From: Psychrobacter sp. PG1
GTDB taxonomy: Bacteria; Pseudomonadota; Gammaproteobacteria; Pseudomonadales; Moraxellaceae
Length of the DNA stretch: 64,000 nucleotides
Direction: 5' to 3'
NCBI RefSeq assembly: GCF_014897815.1
Contig: NZ_JABUZG010000057.1
Span: 53,006 to 117,005, forward strand
Part shown: positions 37,890 through 47,454 of the stretch, in pieces
Numbering within the stretch: the stretch's first letter is position 1
How the letters are laid out: each line of letters starts with the position of its first letter
Notes under the pieces: generated by a model
The model's database searches: none
Seen by the model: only the letters and a program-made list of their open reading frames with translations
What the model was told of the DNA's origin: nothing
Position numbers and translations under genes: made by a program

Positions 37890-38573
37890 ATGTTTTTAGC
37901 AATGGATACCGTGTTTGATCAGTGTTCGATCGCGATTTTAGATGCCAGTGGTCAAGTGCTATCGAGTCATACGGAGACGGGTAAACGCCAACAAACCCAG
38001 CAAATTCTGCCGATGATTGACGTCGCTTTGTCCGAGGCTAAGCTCAATCTTGCTGATTTACAAGCCTTGATATTTAACCGTGGTCCTGGTGCTTTTAGTG
38101 GCATACGGATTAATACGGCAGTAGTACAAGCATTGTCTGTCGCCCATGATATTCCTTGTGTAGGAGTCTCAAGCCTACAAGCGATTGCGCAAGCGGCGTA
38201 TCAAAAATATGGTGTGACTGAAGTGTATAGCGCCCTTGATGCGCGTATGCAGCAAGTTTATTTTGGGCAATATGTGCTAATAGACAACCTTATGCAGGCG
38301 GTTAATCAAGAAAATGGCGAAGATACCGAGCAGTTGCTCGATTATGACAGCCGGACCCTGCTTAATATTCCCATTGCTGGCAATGGTGCGCCGTTATTAA
38401 CATTACATGACGGTCAGATCATTCAGGCAGATATTCACCCTGATGCTACTGTGATAGGGCAGCTTGGTATTGCTCAATTTATGGCGACAGGCGGTACAGA
38501 AGCCTCGCAAGCTTTACCAAAGTATCTGCGTAATCAAGCGTGGAAAACGCTCAAAGAGCAAGGTAAGGCGTAA
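37890..38573 (+). CDS. tsaB: tRNA threonylcarbamoyladenosine biosynthesis protein TsaB
   Basis: Non-catalytic partner of TsaD and TsaE in making t6A37 on ANN-decoding tRNAs. Family motifs at the start FLAMDTVFDQCSIAILD, then LIFNRGPGAFSGIRINTAV (about 60-78), VGVSSLQAIAQAA and VYSALDARMQQVYFG. 227 residues from ATG 37890, which is five bases after GAGG; an ATG three bases earlier is also possible. uppP follows by 96 bp. Confidence 0.93.
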   Translation: MFLAMDTVFDQCSIAILDASGQVLSSHTETGKRQQTQQILPMIDVALSEAKLNLADLQALIFNRGPGAFSGIRINTAVVQALSVAHDIPCVGVSSLQAIAQAAYQKYGVTEVYSALDARMQQVYFGQYVLIDNLMQAVNQENGEDTEQLLDYDSRTLLNIPIAGNGAPLLTLHDGQIIQADIHPDATVIGQLGIAQFMATGGTEASQALPKYLRNQAWKTLKEQGKA

Positions 38574-38669
38574 CCATCATATTAATGCCAGCCATTATCA
38601 GTGCTATATAAAATATAAAAATACTCTAAAACACTATTAGCCAATAGATCCATATTTAGGAAAGCCATC

Positions 38670-39512
38670 GTGGATATCATTTTATTAATTCAAGCTGTTA
38701 TCATGGGTATCGTTGAAGGTATCACTGAATTTTTACCCATCTCTAGCACTGGCTACTTGATTTTATCAGCGGATTTGATGGGCTTTTGGACCAAAGAAAA
38801 AGTCGATTTATTTGTGGTAGTGGTGCAGCTTGGTGCTATCTTAGCGGTCATTTATGATTACTGGGACAGACTATGGCAAGCGCTGATGGGTCTGCTGACA
38901 GGCAAAGCTGAAGGCATGAGTAATCCACGCCAGCTTGGACTTAGCTTGATTGTGGCGACTATTCCGGTGATGATCGTTGGTTTTACCTTCGCCGATGAGA
39001 TTAAATCATATTTATTTAATCCTATCGTCGTGGCAATTATGCTGATTATCGGTGGTTTATTGATATTCTATGTAGAAAATCGCCCTAAAACGATTATTGC
39101 GCAAGAAGCAGAAGACGTCAGTCTAAAAACCGCGTTGATGATTGGTCTGCTGCAATGTCTGGCATTGATACCGGGAACATCACGCTCAGGCGCGACAATT
39201 ATCGGCGCGCTATGGCTCGGCGTCTCACGTAAAGCTTCCGCTGAATTTTCTTTCTTTTTGGGTATTCCAGTCATCGTGGGCGCGGCATTATTAGATTTGC
39301 TGAAGCATCATGACGTATTGACCAATAGCGAGGATTGGCTGGTATTAGGTATAGGTACGGTGGTGTCATTTATCGTCGCCTTACTCTGTATCCGTTTGCT
39401 AGTAGAATGGGTCAGTCGTCGTGATTTTAAAATCTTTGCGTGGTTACGCATTATTACTGGCATCATTGTATTAATAGCGGCTTGGGGTTTTGGTTATCAA
39501 ATGGCAGGCTAG
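38670..39512 (+). CDS. uppP: Undecaprenyl-diphosphatase
   Basis: Converts undecaprenyl diphosphate to the monophosphate lipid carrier for cell-wall synthesis; the activity also gives bacitracin resistance (BacA). An integral membrane protein of 280 residues with the two conserved active-site regions: GIVEGITEFLPISSTGYLIL (about 12-31) and GTSRSGATIIGA (about 170-181), the latter with catalytic Arg. The start is GTG after AGGAAAG. Uses a carrier made from isoprenoids supplied by the MEP pathway (ispH earlier in the window). Confidence 0.96.
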   Translation: MDIILLIQAVIMGIVEGITEFLPISSTGYLILSADLMGFWTKEKVDLFVVVVQLGAILAVIYDYWDRLWQALMGLLTGKAEGMSNPRQLGLSLIVATIPVMIVGFTFADEIKSYLFNPIVVAIMLIIGGLLIFYVENRPKTIIAQEAEDVSLKTALMIGLLQCLALIPGTSRSGATIIGALWLGVSRKASAEFSFFLGIPVIVGAALLDLLKHHDVLTNSEDWLVLGIGTVVSFIVALLCIRLLVEWVSRRDFKIFAWLRIITGIIVLIAAWGFGYQMAG

Positions 39513-39558
39513 AGCCGATTGTAGGATGAGTCTATAAGCCGCGAATAGGAAAGTAGAG

Positions 39559-40479
39559 ATGACCGCTTCACGCCAAGGGTTCAAAGAGAGTAGTAACATT
39601 ATGCGCTGCCAACTATACTATGTCAGTGAGTCGCAGCATAGTCAGGTTGCAGATATACAAGCGTTAATAATTGCACATGAGCTGCCCATTGTTTTACACC
39701 TTGAGCTGTTTACCGATAAGCTTAGTCAAAAACGTCGCCAGCAGTTAAGCCAGACAGCTACCCAACCTATTTTGTTGTTGGATGAAAAAAATAAGCTATC
39801 ATGGCTGAGCGATGGGTTAAGCGTTGCACCAGAATGGGATAAGCTGCAACACCGTGTAGTGAGTGCGGGGCGTAAGTCTGAGTTATTATTACAAGCAGTC
39901 AAAATCACATCGGACAGTCATGTTATCGATGCCACAGCAGGCTTTGGTCATGACAGTTTGATATTAGCCAGTACGGGCGCACAGGTCATTATGATCGAGC
40001 AACAGCCCTTGATGGCATTGTTATTGTTAGTAGAGCAGCAGCGTATGAGTGGGCTAGCAAATTGGCAAAAGCTGATGAGCCGTCTGCATATTATCAATAC
40101 CGATGCGCTTGGCTATTTTGCAACTCTAGCAGCTGATATGATAGATGACACTAAAGAAGTAGATATGAAAACAATTGATGTGGTGTATCTGGATCCTATG
40201 TTTCCAGAAGACAGTTACCAAGATAGCAAAACAGGGAAAGGCGCTAAAGTGGGCAAGCATATGCAAGCCTTACACCAATTGGCTAGCCCACCAACGCTAG
40301 AACAAGAAGAACAGTTGCTACAAAGTGCGCAAGCAGTCATCCGTCAAAAGGGACAGAACACAAACATACAGGGGCGCGTGGTTGTTAAGCGTCCGCAATT
40401 TGCGCCGTTACTTGCGCATCAACAACCAAGTGAGAGCTGGCATAACGAAGCCGTACGCTTTGATGGTTATTTTGTTTAA
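39559..40479 (+). CDS. rsmJ: 16S rRNA (guanine(1516)-N2)-methyltransferase
   Basis: Methylates N2 of G1516 of 16S rRNA with SAM. The SAM fold starts at about residue 118 with VIDATAGFGHDSLILASTG and MIEQQPLMALLL; the catalytic motif is VYLDPMFPEDS (about 213-223). C-terminal VKRPQFAPLLA is also a family mark. At 306 residues it is longer than E. coli RsmJ (250) because of an N-terminal domain and an insertion. Start ATG 39559 follows GGAAAG; ATG 39601 is an alternative that would begin at MRCQLYYVS. Confidence 0.88.
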   Translation: MTASRQGFKESSNIMRCQLYYVSESQHSQVADIQALIIAHELPIVLHLELFTDKLSQKRRQQLSQTATQPILLLDEKNKLSWLSDGLSVAPEWDKLQHRVVSAGRKSELLLQAVKITSDSHVIDATAGFGHDSLILASTGAQVIMIEQQPLMALLLLVEQQRMSGLANWQKLMSRLHIINTDALGYFATLAADMIDDTKEVDMKTIDVVYLDPMFPEDSYQDSKTGKGAKVGKHMQALHQLASPPTLEQEEQLLQSAQAVIRQKGQNTNIQGRVVVKRPQFAPLLAHQQPSESWHNEAVRFDGYFV

Positions 40480-40598
40480 TAGCCGTTTCTCATCATAATA
40501 AATGCGCCTAGCGATCGAACTCAGTTATTGAGCTTAGAGTGCGCAGTTAACAACTCTATATTTGTAAAATTTAGAGTGATTGGATTTAGGAGCAGGGA

Positions 40599-40841
40599 AT
40601 GTCGACGCTAATTATTTGGATCATGGGTGCAGGATTATTATTAATAAATATCATTTTGCGCACCCGAATATTAAGGCTAGAAGCCCGTTTAAAAGAGTTC
40701 AGTCGTCCTGAAGATTATGTGGCATTTTTGCGTCAACAAGCCGCACAAAAAGACAAAATTCCTGCCATTAAAGCCTTACGCAAACAATATCCTGAGCTGT
40801 CGCTCATCGAGGCCAACAAATTGTGGCAGCAAATTCAGTAG
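40599..40841 (+). CDS. Small membrane-anchored protein with L7/L12-like tail
   Basis: An 80-residue protein with one N-terminal helix (LIIWIMGAGLLLINIILR) and a charged region. Its C-terminal 28 residues (KIPAIKALRKQYPELSLIEA, then NKLWQQIQ) resemble the C-terminal domain of ribosomal protein L7/L12 (KIxVIKxVRxxTGLGLKEAKxLV). That pattern occurs in several small bacterial membrane proteins; its function is unknown. AGGAG precedes the ATG. Upstream of ubiA by 107 bp. Confidence 0.65.
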   Translation: MSTLIIWIMGAGLLLINIILRTRILRLEARLKEFSRPEDYVAFLRQQAAQKDKIPAIKALRKQYPELSLIEANKLWQQIQ

Positions 40842-40948
40842 CTCGCCAATGTATTAATAATTCAATGTAATAGCACTTCATATAAGAGCTGCCGAAAAAG
40901 TAGGCAAACACGCACAAAAAAACCTTCTATTAATGATAATAAAAAGCC

Positions 40949-41866
40949 ATGACATTTAACGACAAACTACAAGCTTACCTGCAGCTGACGCGCTTTGATA
41001 AACCAGTAGGTATTGAGCTATTATTATGGCCAACGCTATGGGGCGTAATGCTGGCGGCGATGGGTCAAGCGCAACAGCAAGGTGCAAGTGCAGGTCTATC
41101 AAGTCTTAAGATGTTAGTAATTTTTGCGCTGGGCGCGATTTTTATGCGGGCGGCAGGTTGCGCGATCAATGATTTTGCCGATCGTAAGGTCGATGGTCAT
41201 GTGACCCGCACCAAAGGACGTCCATTAGCTGATGGGCGTCTGTCTGCTAAAGAAGCAATCGCTGCTTTTTTAGTATTGGTATTACTCAGCGCCAGTTTGC
41301 TGTGCTTTTTGCCGATAGCCGTATTTTACTGGTCGCTTGGCGCAGTGTTATTGGCATTCATTTATCCATTTATGAAGCGTTTTACCCATTTGCCGCAGGT
41401 GTTTTTAGCAGCGGCTTTTGGTTGGGCGATACCGATGGCGTATGTGGCGATACAAGGCGCGCCTGATATATGGTGTTGGCTGTTATTTGTCGCTTATATG
41501 TGTTGGACCGTGGCTTATGATACCCAGTATGCTATGGCTGACCGTGAAGATGATTTAAAAATTGGGGTCAAATCAACGGCGATATTATTTGGTCGCTATG
41601 ATGTGATTATTGTCTCGCTGCTACAAACATTGTTTTTGCTTATTATGGGCGCGGTCATTTGGCATTACTTTGCACCGACAAGCTTAGGCCTGACACCAGT
41701 ATTTGGCTTGGCGTTAGTGGCGATGATGTTTGCTAAGCAAAATAGCGCTTGTGCTACTCGTAATGCAAAAGCCTGTTTTCAGGCGTTTTTAGCCAATATA
41801 TGGGTAGGGCGTTACGTCTTTGCTCTCATTGCAATCGCTTGTTTATGGACGACTTTTAATGGATAA
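40949..41866 (+). CDS. ubiA: 4-hydroxybenzoate octaprenyltransferase
   Basis: Membrane prenyltransferase that joins the polyprenyl chain to 4-hydroxybenzoate, second step in ubiquinone synthesis. 305 residues, about eight or nine helices. The two Asp-rich motifs are [12 protein letters not shown] (about 74-85) and [15 protein letters not shown] (about 192-206). The N-terminal [17 protein letters not shown] is typical. The stop overlaps the next gene's ATG by 8 bp (ATGGATAA), so the two are translationally coupled. Confidence 0.96.
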   Translation: MTFNDKLQAYLQLTRFDKPVGIELLLWPTLWGVMLAAMGQAQQQGASAGLSSLKMLVIFALGAIFMRAAGCAINDFADRKVDGHVTRTKGRPLADGRLSAKEAIAAFLVLVLLSASLLCFLPIAVFYWSLGAVLLAFIYPFMKRFTHLPQVFLAAAFGWAIPMAYVAIQGAPDIWCWLLFVAYMCWTVAYDTQYAMADREDDLKIGVKSTAILFGRYDVIIVSLLQTLFLLIMGAVIWHYFAPTSLGLTPVFGLALVAMMFAKQNSACATRNAKACFQAFLANIWVGRYVFALIAIACLWTTFNG

Positions 41867-42533
41867 CTTCAAAAAGCTCTCAAAGTCAAAAGCGAAAAAA
41901 TCTTCTGATGCCAATGCACCTGTTATCGATTATCAAGCAAAGTTAGCTGAGCATGGGCTAACACGCGAACAAGTGATCGCCACCGAGCGTAAATTGGCTA
42001 AGTTTGCTAATACGATGGATTCGCTGGTACGTGTGCCTTTTACCAAACAAGGCATGGGTGCAGATGCGGCGCTTTCAACGATTCCGCTGGCAGGAGATTT
42101 AGCGGGACTGGCTTTAACCAGCTATGCTTTTGTATTAGGGCGTCAGCTGGGTGTGCCAGCGCATAAAATGACGCCTGCGGTCAGACTGGCACTCATTGAT
42201 ATGGTCGTTGGTATCGTACCAGGTATTGGCACGCTGCTCGATATTTTTATTCGCCCCAGTCGTAAGACTTTGGGCATCGTGCATGAGCATCTGCACAATG
42301 AATATGGCATTACTGAAACGATGCACATGGATCGGCCGTTTTTGCATCAATCGCTAGAAGATAAGCAGCGTAGCCGTTTTGGCGCTTTTTGGCACAATCC
42401 TATCATTGCATGGCTGTATTTGCACATTCCTGATCTATTGGGATTGATCGTTATTGTAGTGGTTGGTTGGGGACTGTGGGCAGTAATCAGTTGGTTGGTC
42501 AGTCTGTTTGGCAACGTAACTGGATTTGGTTAG
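41859..42533 (+). CDS. DUF4112 domain membrane protein
   Basis: A 224-residue protein of unknown function. The DUF4112 core at about 45-140 shows [39 protein letters not shown] and [22 protein letters not shown] last membrane helix lies near 195-220. The start at ATG 41859 overlaps ubiA by 8 bp; upstream frame to TTG 41820 is only the ubiA shadow. Coupling to ubiA suggests coexpression, not necessarily a shared role. Ends in a very strong terminator. Confidence 0.83.
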   Translation: MDNFKKLSKSKAKKSSDANAPVIDYQAKLAEHGLTREQVIATERKLAKFANTMDSLVRVPFTKQGMGADAALSTIPLAGDLAGLALTSYAFVLGRQLGVPAHKMTPAVRLALIDMVVGIVPGIGTLLDIFIRPSRKTLGIVHEHLHNEYGITETMHMDRPFLHQSLEDKQRSRFGAFWHNPIIAWLYLHIPDLLGLIVIVVVGWGLWAVISWLVSLFGNVTGFG

Positions 42534-42545
42534 AGAAAAGTTAAT

Positions 42546-42596
42546 AGCATTAAAAAGGCGGCAAATATTTATGATATTTGCCGCCTTTTTAATGCT
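42546..42596. terminator. Bidirectional terminator with a 23-bp perfect stem
   Basis: The arms 42546-42568 and 42574-42596 are exact complements around a TTATG loop. It sits between the convergent DUF4112 gene and the lipoprotein gene, with A-rich and T-rich shoulders inside the stem. Confidence 0.93.
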
Positions 42597-42651
42597 CAAG
42601 AGATTTTTTTATGTAAATTTTTAAAGGTGCTAAGCTGTATTTTTTAATCAA

Positions 42652-43281
42652 TTACTCAGTGATGACTTCTGCTTCGGCACTGACTGCATCAAAGCTAGTG
42701 ACTTTATTATTTTTAATAAAATCAATACTGCCGCCACCCGCATGACTAACCAGTTGGATACTGCCATCGCTTGATCGATAAGTTGGGTTATTGCCTTGAC
42801 CTTCTGGCGCATTTAGTGTCATTTTTGGTTTGTTCGGTAGGCTAACGATAGCGTTGAGTACGCCTGCTGCTGAGGTTTCAAAAACGACCGAGAGTGATTC
42901 ACCAGCCGCATTTTTATAACGGACATCAGTAATTTGCGCGCCTTTAATAGCTTGTTCTGGATTTGGTGCTGGGCCAGTATTGTCTGCTGCCGAGTCTGTT
43001 GCACCAAGGTCATTTTCTAGCTCAGTTAAGCTTACATCTTGTTCTGAGCTTACTTCAGAATTTGCGATATCATCACCATTATCAGCGGTCGTATCAACAT
43101 TAATATTGCTAGTCACGGGTGTGGTTTGTACCGCTGCTTCAGAGATTGTTTCGTTATCTGTCTCAGGCTCTGGTGGTTTTTGGCAAGCACTCAATAGTGA
43201 GAGACTTAAAAAAATAGCAGAAATCGCCTGAAAATAGGGCTTTGATTTTGCAATTGTAAGAGCATCGGTTTTAATAATCAT
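42652..43281 (-). CDS. Hypothetical lipoprotein
   Basis: A 209-residue probable lipoprotein. A signal peptide with hydrophobic core (AISAIFLSLSLLSAC) ends in lipobox LSAC, followed by Pro/Glu/Asp- and Thr-rich disordered residues up to about 100. The C-terminal 100 residues are a beta-rich domain (ITDVRYKNAAGESLSVVFET, SIQLVSHAGGGSIDFIKNN). I prefer ATG 43281; an ATG four codons upstream (43293) lacks an upstream ribosome site. Family not recognised. Confidence 0.65.
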   Translation of the reverse strand: MIIKTDALTIAKSKPYFQAISAIFLSLSLLSACQKPPEPETDNETISEAAVQTTPVTSNINVDTTADNGDDIANSEVSSEQDVSLTELENDLGATDSAADNTGPAPNPEQAIKGAQITDVRYKNAAGESLSVVFETSAAGVLNAIVSLPNKPKMTLNAPEGQGNNPTYRSSDGSIQLVSHAGGGSIDFIKNNKVTSFDAVSAEAEVITE

Positions 43282-43413
43282 ACGGCTATCCATTGGTTGT
43301 TTTTTTATTCAAATATAGTGAACGACGTAGAATTATTTATCCCTCACAGTTAAATATGACCGTCATTTGCTATTATTATTATCAATTTCTTGCTTACTAT
43401 CTACAGGCATTAC

Positions 43414-44046
43414 TTATTTCAGTTTTAGATTGTCGGCCGCCATACCGCTTTCTTTATACACGTCATCTAAGTATCGACGGCTGGCAAGTAGCTTGTCTAC
43501 AACGCCACTTTGGCTTTGGATATTGAGCTTTTGAGAAAAGTCTAAAATCGAGTTTAATTGATCTAATACCATGTCATAGCTGGTATTTTGTTTGTCGGTA
43601 TCAATAATGACTGTTTTGGCATAATGTTGATCGAGGCTAAGGTAGTCGCCAATCAATTCTGGAACACGTGTGGTGATGAGTTTATTGAGGGTAAATAGCT
43701 GTGATTCAGTGATTTCTTCATGATGGGTAGACTCATATTGTTGTCCAATATCATCCATCACAGATCGAAACGCCTTAGGTACTTGCTCGTCATAAAGTAG
43801 CTTGATAAAAGGATGTCGAGCTGAAAAGTTAATCATGCTGAGCCCGTTAGCTCGCTCATGATTTACCTCGTTGTTTACAGTCATATCTGCTTTAGACTGG
43901 GTAGCGACAAGATTCGCAGAAGCTAAGTATTCTTGATGCCGCTGTATAGAAGCAATCTGTGTGTGCTTAGACTTTTCTTTCATCACAAAAAATATGGGCA
44001 CAATAACAATTAGGCTAAGCAAAATGAGTAAGGTAAAAAAAGACAT
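43414..44046 (-). CDS. Hypothetical membrane-anchored protein
   Basis: A 210-residue protein with one N-terminal helix (TLLILLSLIVIVPIFFVM) then a charged helical domain (residues about 25-210). The domain has no Cys and looks all-alpha (YDEQVPKAFRSVMDD, LDQLNSILDFSQKL, DKLLASRRYLDDVYKES). Probably bitopic with the domain in the cytoplasm. Not recognised and not clearly linked to neighbours. Confidence 0.6.
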   Translation of the reverse strand: MSFFTLLILLSLIVIVPIFFVMKEKSKHTQIASIQRHQEYLASANLVATQSKADMTVNNEVNHERANGLSMINFSARHPFIKLLYDEQVPKAFRSVMDDIGQQYESTHHEEITESQLFTLNKLITTRVPELIGDYLSLDQHYAKTVIIDTDKQNTSYDMVLDQLNSILDFSQKLNIQSQSGVVDKLLASRRYLDDVYKESGMAADNLKLK

Positions 44047-44151
44047 GTCGGGACTCTGTCATAAAAAATGCTATTTATTAAAAAAAATTTTTAGATTACA
44101 ATATAACATGCTTGTGTTATGTTAAGGCAAAATAGCGGTCGATAAAAGTTG

Positions 44152-44211
44152 TATCTCGCTACTGTTTATCTCGCTATTATGTATCTTACCACTATATATT
44201 TTACGACTAAG
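44152..44211. repeat. Degenerate tandem repeat, four 15-bp units, before the yiaA-like gene
   Basis: Units begin at 44152, 44167, 44182 and 44197. Units 1 and 2 share TATCTCGCTA; units 3 and 4 drift (TATCTTACCAC, TATTTTACGAC). The array ends 29 bp before the start codon. Confidence 0.85.
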
Positions 44212-44240
44212 TGCTTGCCTATTTCTAATTAAGGAAGATG

Positions 44241-44798
44241 ATGAATAATGACACGATTACGAAGAGTCAGCTAGCCGCTTATAAACCAACTACTGCTTAC
44301 GTCGGGACTTCTTGGGCGGTGATGTTGGTGGGTGTCCTAGCGTATTTACTTGGCTTATGGAATGCACAGAGTATGTTATTAAATGAAAAAGGCTATTATA
44401 TAGCGGTGCTGGCGCTAGGTCTTTATTCAGCAATTAGCTTGCAAAAAACCCTGCGTGATCGTAGTGAAGGTATTCCAACAACCAATATGTATTATCTAAT
44501 CAGCTGGGCGGCTCTTGGATTATCCATTGCGCTAATCGCTATTGGTTTGATGAATGCGGGAAGTTTAAGCTTAAGTGAAAAGGGCTTTTATATGATGGCA
44601 TTTACCATGAGTTTATTTGCTGCAGTGACCATTCAAAAAAACACCCGTGACGAAGCACAGATTCGCACTTTAACTGCACCAATGATTACGACTGATACTC
44701 AAAGTAGTACTAAAATTGGTCATCAAGAGTCCCGAGACTCTGACACTGGAAAATCACTTTTTGGCGCGGTTAAATCTAGAATGGAAGGCAGTGATTAA
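44241..44798 (+). CDS. YiaA/YiaB two-helix domain membrane protein
   Basis: A 185-residue inner-membrane protein with two tandem copies of the YiaA/YiaB domain. Copy 1 (about 18-77) contains SWAVMLVGVLAYLLGLWNA and KGYYIAVLALGLYSAISLQK; copy 2 (about 85-140) contains SWAALGLSIALIAIGLMNA and KGFYMMAFTMSLFAAVTIQK. Four helices in total, then a polar tail. ATG 44241 lies five bases after AAGGA; ATG 44238 is too close. Function of the family is unknown. Confidence 0.83.
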   Translation: MNNDTITKSQLAAYKPTTAYVGTSWAVMLVGVLAYLLGLWNAQSMLLNEKGYYIAVLALGLYSAISLQKTLRDRSEGIPTTNMYYLISWAALGLSIALIAIGLMNAGSLSLSEKGFYMMAFTMSLFAAVTIQKNTRDEAQIRTLTAPMITTDTQSSTKIGHQESRDSDTGKSLFGAVKSRMEGSD

Positions 44799-44815
44799 AC
44801 CTTTGACTAAAAATC

Positions 44816-46981
44816 TCAAGTAAGCGGTGTTTGTAAACGCGTACGATTTGGCGACAGGCGCGCAAGCATCGCTATTGATAAGGGGGCAAATGCTCCTAAC
44901 ATCATATCTGTTAGCGCTTCAGCACATATTGGTGCAATGGCATACCCCTTAGCTCCCATGGCACTCATGACCCAAGTTCGTTTACTATCTGCTAGCGCTC
45001 CAACGATAGGATGGTAATCAGGCGTTTGCGTGCGAATCCCCACCCGTCCTTGCCACAAACTAATATCTGTTGGAATAATCGAGTCCATCTCAGGAATGGC
45101 AGTCACTAGTTTGTCGCGGCTAATCTGATGCTCTTCTGTGCGGATATCTATGTCAGTATCATTACGTATAAAGCTTGCGCCTAATAAAAACTGAGAGTGC
45201 TGTTCTATAACATCGTTCAATTGTGCATCGCCTGTTTGCGCGGTAAATAATGCACAGTAGCCACTATATTTAAGCGGTATTTTGGGCAATATGGTGAGCT
45301 GTTCGGTTGTGGGTGTAAACCAAGAAAGCTGACCACGAATTTTACGACAATCAAAAATACGCTTGTCCAGTTGATGACTCTCAAAAGCTGCGCAAATGAC
45401 CACGTTATCAGCGCTAATGGATATCGTCTGCTTATCCTGATTATTGCCTTCGATACAAACACTTTCTTTTGTTTCGCTAATACTCTTAACGTCTACTTGC
45501 TGAAAGTGGATGAGCGGATGCATTAGGATAGTATCTTTTAATGCTTGTGGATTGACCAAGCCAGACTGAGGTAAATATAGATTCTCTGATAAATCTTGTG
45601 TTTTTAACCCGCTGATAGTTTGCGCCTGCTCATGGGATAGTGTGGTGGCCATCTCATCGGGATAATCAGCAATTTGCTCTGTGCCAATATTGGCTTTCAT
45701 AAGTAGATCAAGAGCGCCCGTTGGTTCAAGTATTGGCACTAATCCTGATTTTTTAGCGTCTACATTTAAACATCGATATAGTCTGCTGCTATAGAGATAG
45801 CCTATGGTATGCAAATGTTCATCGACATGATGAATGGGCGTCATCTTGGGGGCAAGTAGGGCGCGAGGGTTGCCTGATGCGCCTGCCAAAGGTGCTGATT
45901 TATCTAGCAAAGTCACTCGAATACCACGATTGGCCAATGACCAAGCCGTTAATAGCCCTGAAACGCCAGCGCCAATGACAATGCTATGGGCGGGCAGGTT
46001 GTCAGTGGGTTTGGCAGATTGGCTATCGTTTTCGGGCGCGGCGATGCTAGCATTATTGTAAAAGGTGATGTCTTTACTATTTATGTCTTTACTATTGTTG
46101 CCATTATTATTGTCAGTTAAATTTATGGCATCCAGCATGATCGCCGTTAGCATTTCGTTCTTACGACCAAAGCCTTTCACTTTTTTAATCTGAAAGCCAC
46201 AATCTTGCAGCGCACGTTTGACGATACCGGCACAGCTATAGGTGGCGGCAGTTGTATTGGGTCGTGATAAACGCTGTATTTGTGCAAAAATACTATCCGC
46301 CCACAAGGTACTATTGCAAGAGGGCGCAAAACCATCTAAAAACCAAGCGTCAAGATAAGGTGCATGCGAGCTAGAAGAGTTATTTGCCAGTTTGGCTAAG
46401 CTCTCAGCAGCGTCACCCAACCATATATCAAAAGTCAAATTATCATCAAAGAAACTCAAACGATGACAGCCCGCGATAAGAGGCGGATAGGCCGCTAATA
46501 ATAGCTCAATCAGTGTTGTCAATTCAGGCGCGCGCTGTCCCCATAAGGCAAGTATTTGGGTAAGGTCGGTAAGGGGTATCGGGAACTTTTCAGTACTAAT
46601 AAAATGCAGTTTTGCAGTTGCTAATTGAGGGTGTATGTCTCGCAGCTGTCGCCATAGTTGCCACGTAGCGAGAAAATTCAGTCCAGTCCCAAAGCCCAAT
46701 TCAGCAATCGTAAAGCATTGATTTGGTGCAAGATTGGTCAGTCGTTCAGGCAATTGATTGTGTGTCAAAAACACATGACGCGATTCCGCTAAACCATCAG
46801 CATTTGAGAAGTAAACATCACCAAACTCACCCGATACAGGCACTTCATTACCCGTATCATCCATCTGCCAATCAATCTTGGCAGGGGTGATATTTGATGA
46901 GTGAATGCTTAGTAACTGAGTGTTTTTAGAGGGTGTCGACGATGTATCAGTATCTTTTGATTCGAACATGGATTTAGACAT
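44816..46981 (-). CDS. mnmC: Bifunctional tRNA (mnm5s2U34)-methyltransferase/FAD-dependent cmnm5s2U34 oxidoreductase
   Basis: Finishes the mnm5s2U wobble modification: the C-terminal oxidase removes carboxymethyl from cmnm5s2U, and the N-terminal methyltransferase adds a methyl group with SAM. N-terminal domain: [17 protein letters not shown] (about 74-90) and the catalytic [17 protein letters not shown] (about 218-234). FAD domain from about 335: [20 protein letters not shown] with [15 protein letters not shown]-terminal [14 protein letters not shown] ends the oxidase. 721 residues against 668 in E. coli. Convergent with the yiaA-like gene, 17 bp apart, no clear terminator. Confidence 0.95.
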   Translation of the reverse strand: MSKSMFESKDTDTSSTPSKNTQLLSIHSSNITPAKIDWQMDDTGNEVPVSGEFGDVYFSNADGLAESRHVFLTHNQLPERLTNLAPNQCFTIAELGFGTGLNFLATWQLWRQLRDIHPQLATAKLHFISTEKFPIPLTDLTQILALWGQRAPELTTLIELLLAAYPPLIAGCHRLSFFDDNLTFDIWLGDAAESLAKLANNSSSSHAPYLDAWFLDGFAPSCNSTLWADSIFAQIQRLSRPNTTAATYSCAGIVKRALQDCGFQIKKVKGFGRKNEMLTAIMLDAINLTDNNNGNNSKDINSKDITFYNNASIAAPENDSQSAKPTDNLPAHSIVIGAGVSGLLTAWSLANRGIRVTLLDKSAPLAGASGNPRALLAPKMTPIHHVDEHLHTIGYLYSSRLYRCLNVDAKKSGLVPILEPTGALDLLMKANIGTEQIADYPDEMATTLSHEQAQTISGLKTQDLSENLYLPQSGLVNPQALKDTILMHPLIHFQQVDVKSISETKESVCIEGNNQDKQTISISADNVVICAAFESHQLDKRIFDCRKIRGQLSWFTPTTEQLTILPKIPLKYSGYCALFTAQTGDAQLNDVIEQHSQFLLGASFIRNDTDIDIRTEEHQISRDKLVTAIPEMDSIIPTDISLWQGRVGIRTQTPDYHPIVGALADSKRTWVMSAMGAKGYAIAPICAEALTDMMLGAFAPLSIAMLARLSPNRTRLQTPLT

Positions 46982-47031
46982 AGACAGTCACATAAGATAA
47001 ATCAATAAAAAGCGCGTGGTACTACTAGTAG

Positions 47032-47454
47032 TTACCAGCGTTCACGGCGGACAAACACCAGCCAAGAAACAAAAATACCGACTAGCAAGCTAATTAACAC
47101 AGTAAATGCACCGTATAAAAAAAGCTGGCCTTTGCTCTCGTAGACCAAAACATTTACTTGAGTTTGCAAGTCATTCAACTCGCGCTGCAACTGTGCATTA
47201 CGGCTTAATAGCTGCTGATTGGCATCGGATAACGCCTTATCAGATGGTTGTAATTGCGCCGCCAATGTATCGCTGATATTCATCACTGAGTTTTTTGTTG
47301 GTTGAGCTGGCACGGGTGTCGTGAGTGTTGGATCAGCCACATCGATAGCTGTCACCGTCGGCGCAGCCTGTACTGAAACAGTAGCCATAAAAATCATACT
47401 AACAATGCTACGCTGATAAGAGCGACTTTTTAACAAAGATAGGCACTGAATCAC
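47032..47454 (-). CDS. Hypothetical protein with signal sequence, coiled coil and C-terminal anchor
   Basis: A 140-residue protein. Hydrophobic N-terminus with AQA-type cleavage pattern (SVQAAPTVT), Pro/Thr-rich segment, a short coiled coil (about 75-105, DANQQLLSRNAQLQRELNDL) and a C-terminal helix ending RRERW. The coiled coil plus helix plus RRxRW end resembles the C-terminus of the TIGR04211 SH3-domain proteins, but the SH3 part is missing. The start is GTG overlapping the yciI stop by 4 bp (GTGA), so translation is coupled to yciI. Confidence 0.65.
   Translation of the reverse strand: MIQCLSLLKSRSYQRSIVSMIFMATVSVQAAPTVTAIDVADPTLTTPVPAQPTKNSVMNISDTLAAQLQPSDKALSDANQQLLSRNAQLQRELNDLQTQVNVLVYESKGQLFLYGAFTVLISLLVGIFVSWLVFVRRERW

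Noticed and set aside
42980-43526. Plus-strand ORFs across 42980-43526
   Set aside because: The first is antisense to the lipoprotein gene and the second (43293-43526) overlaps the end of the next minus-strand gene; neither has a good start.
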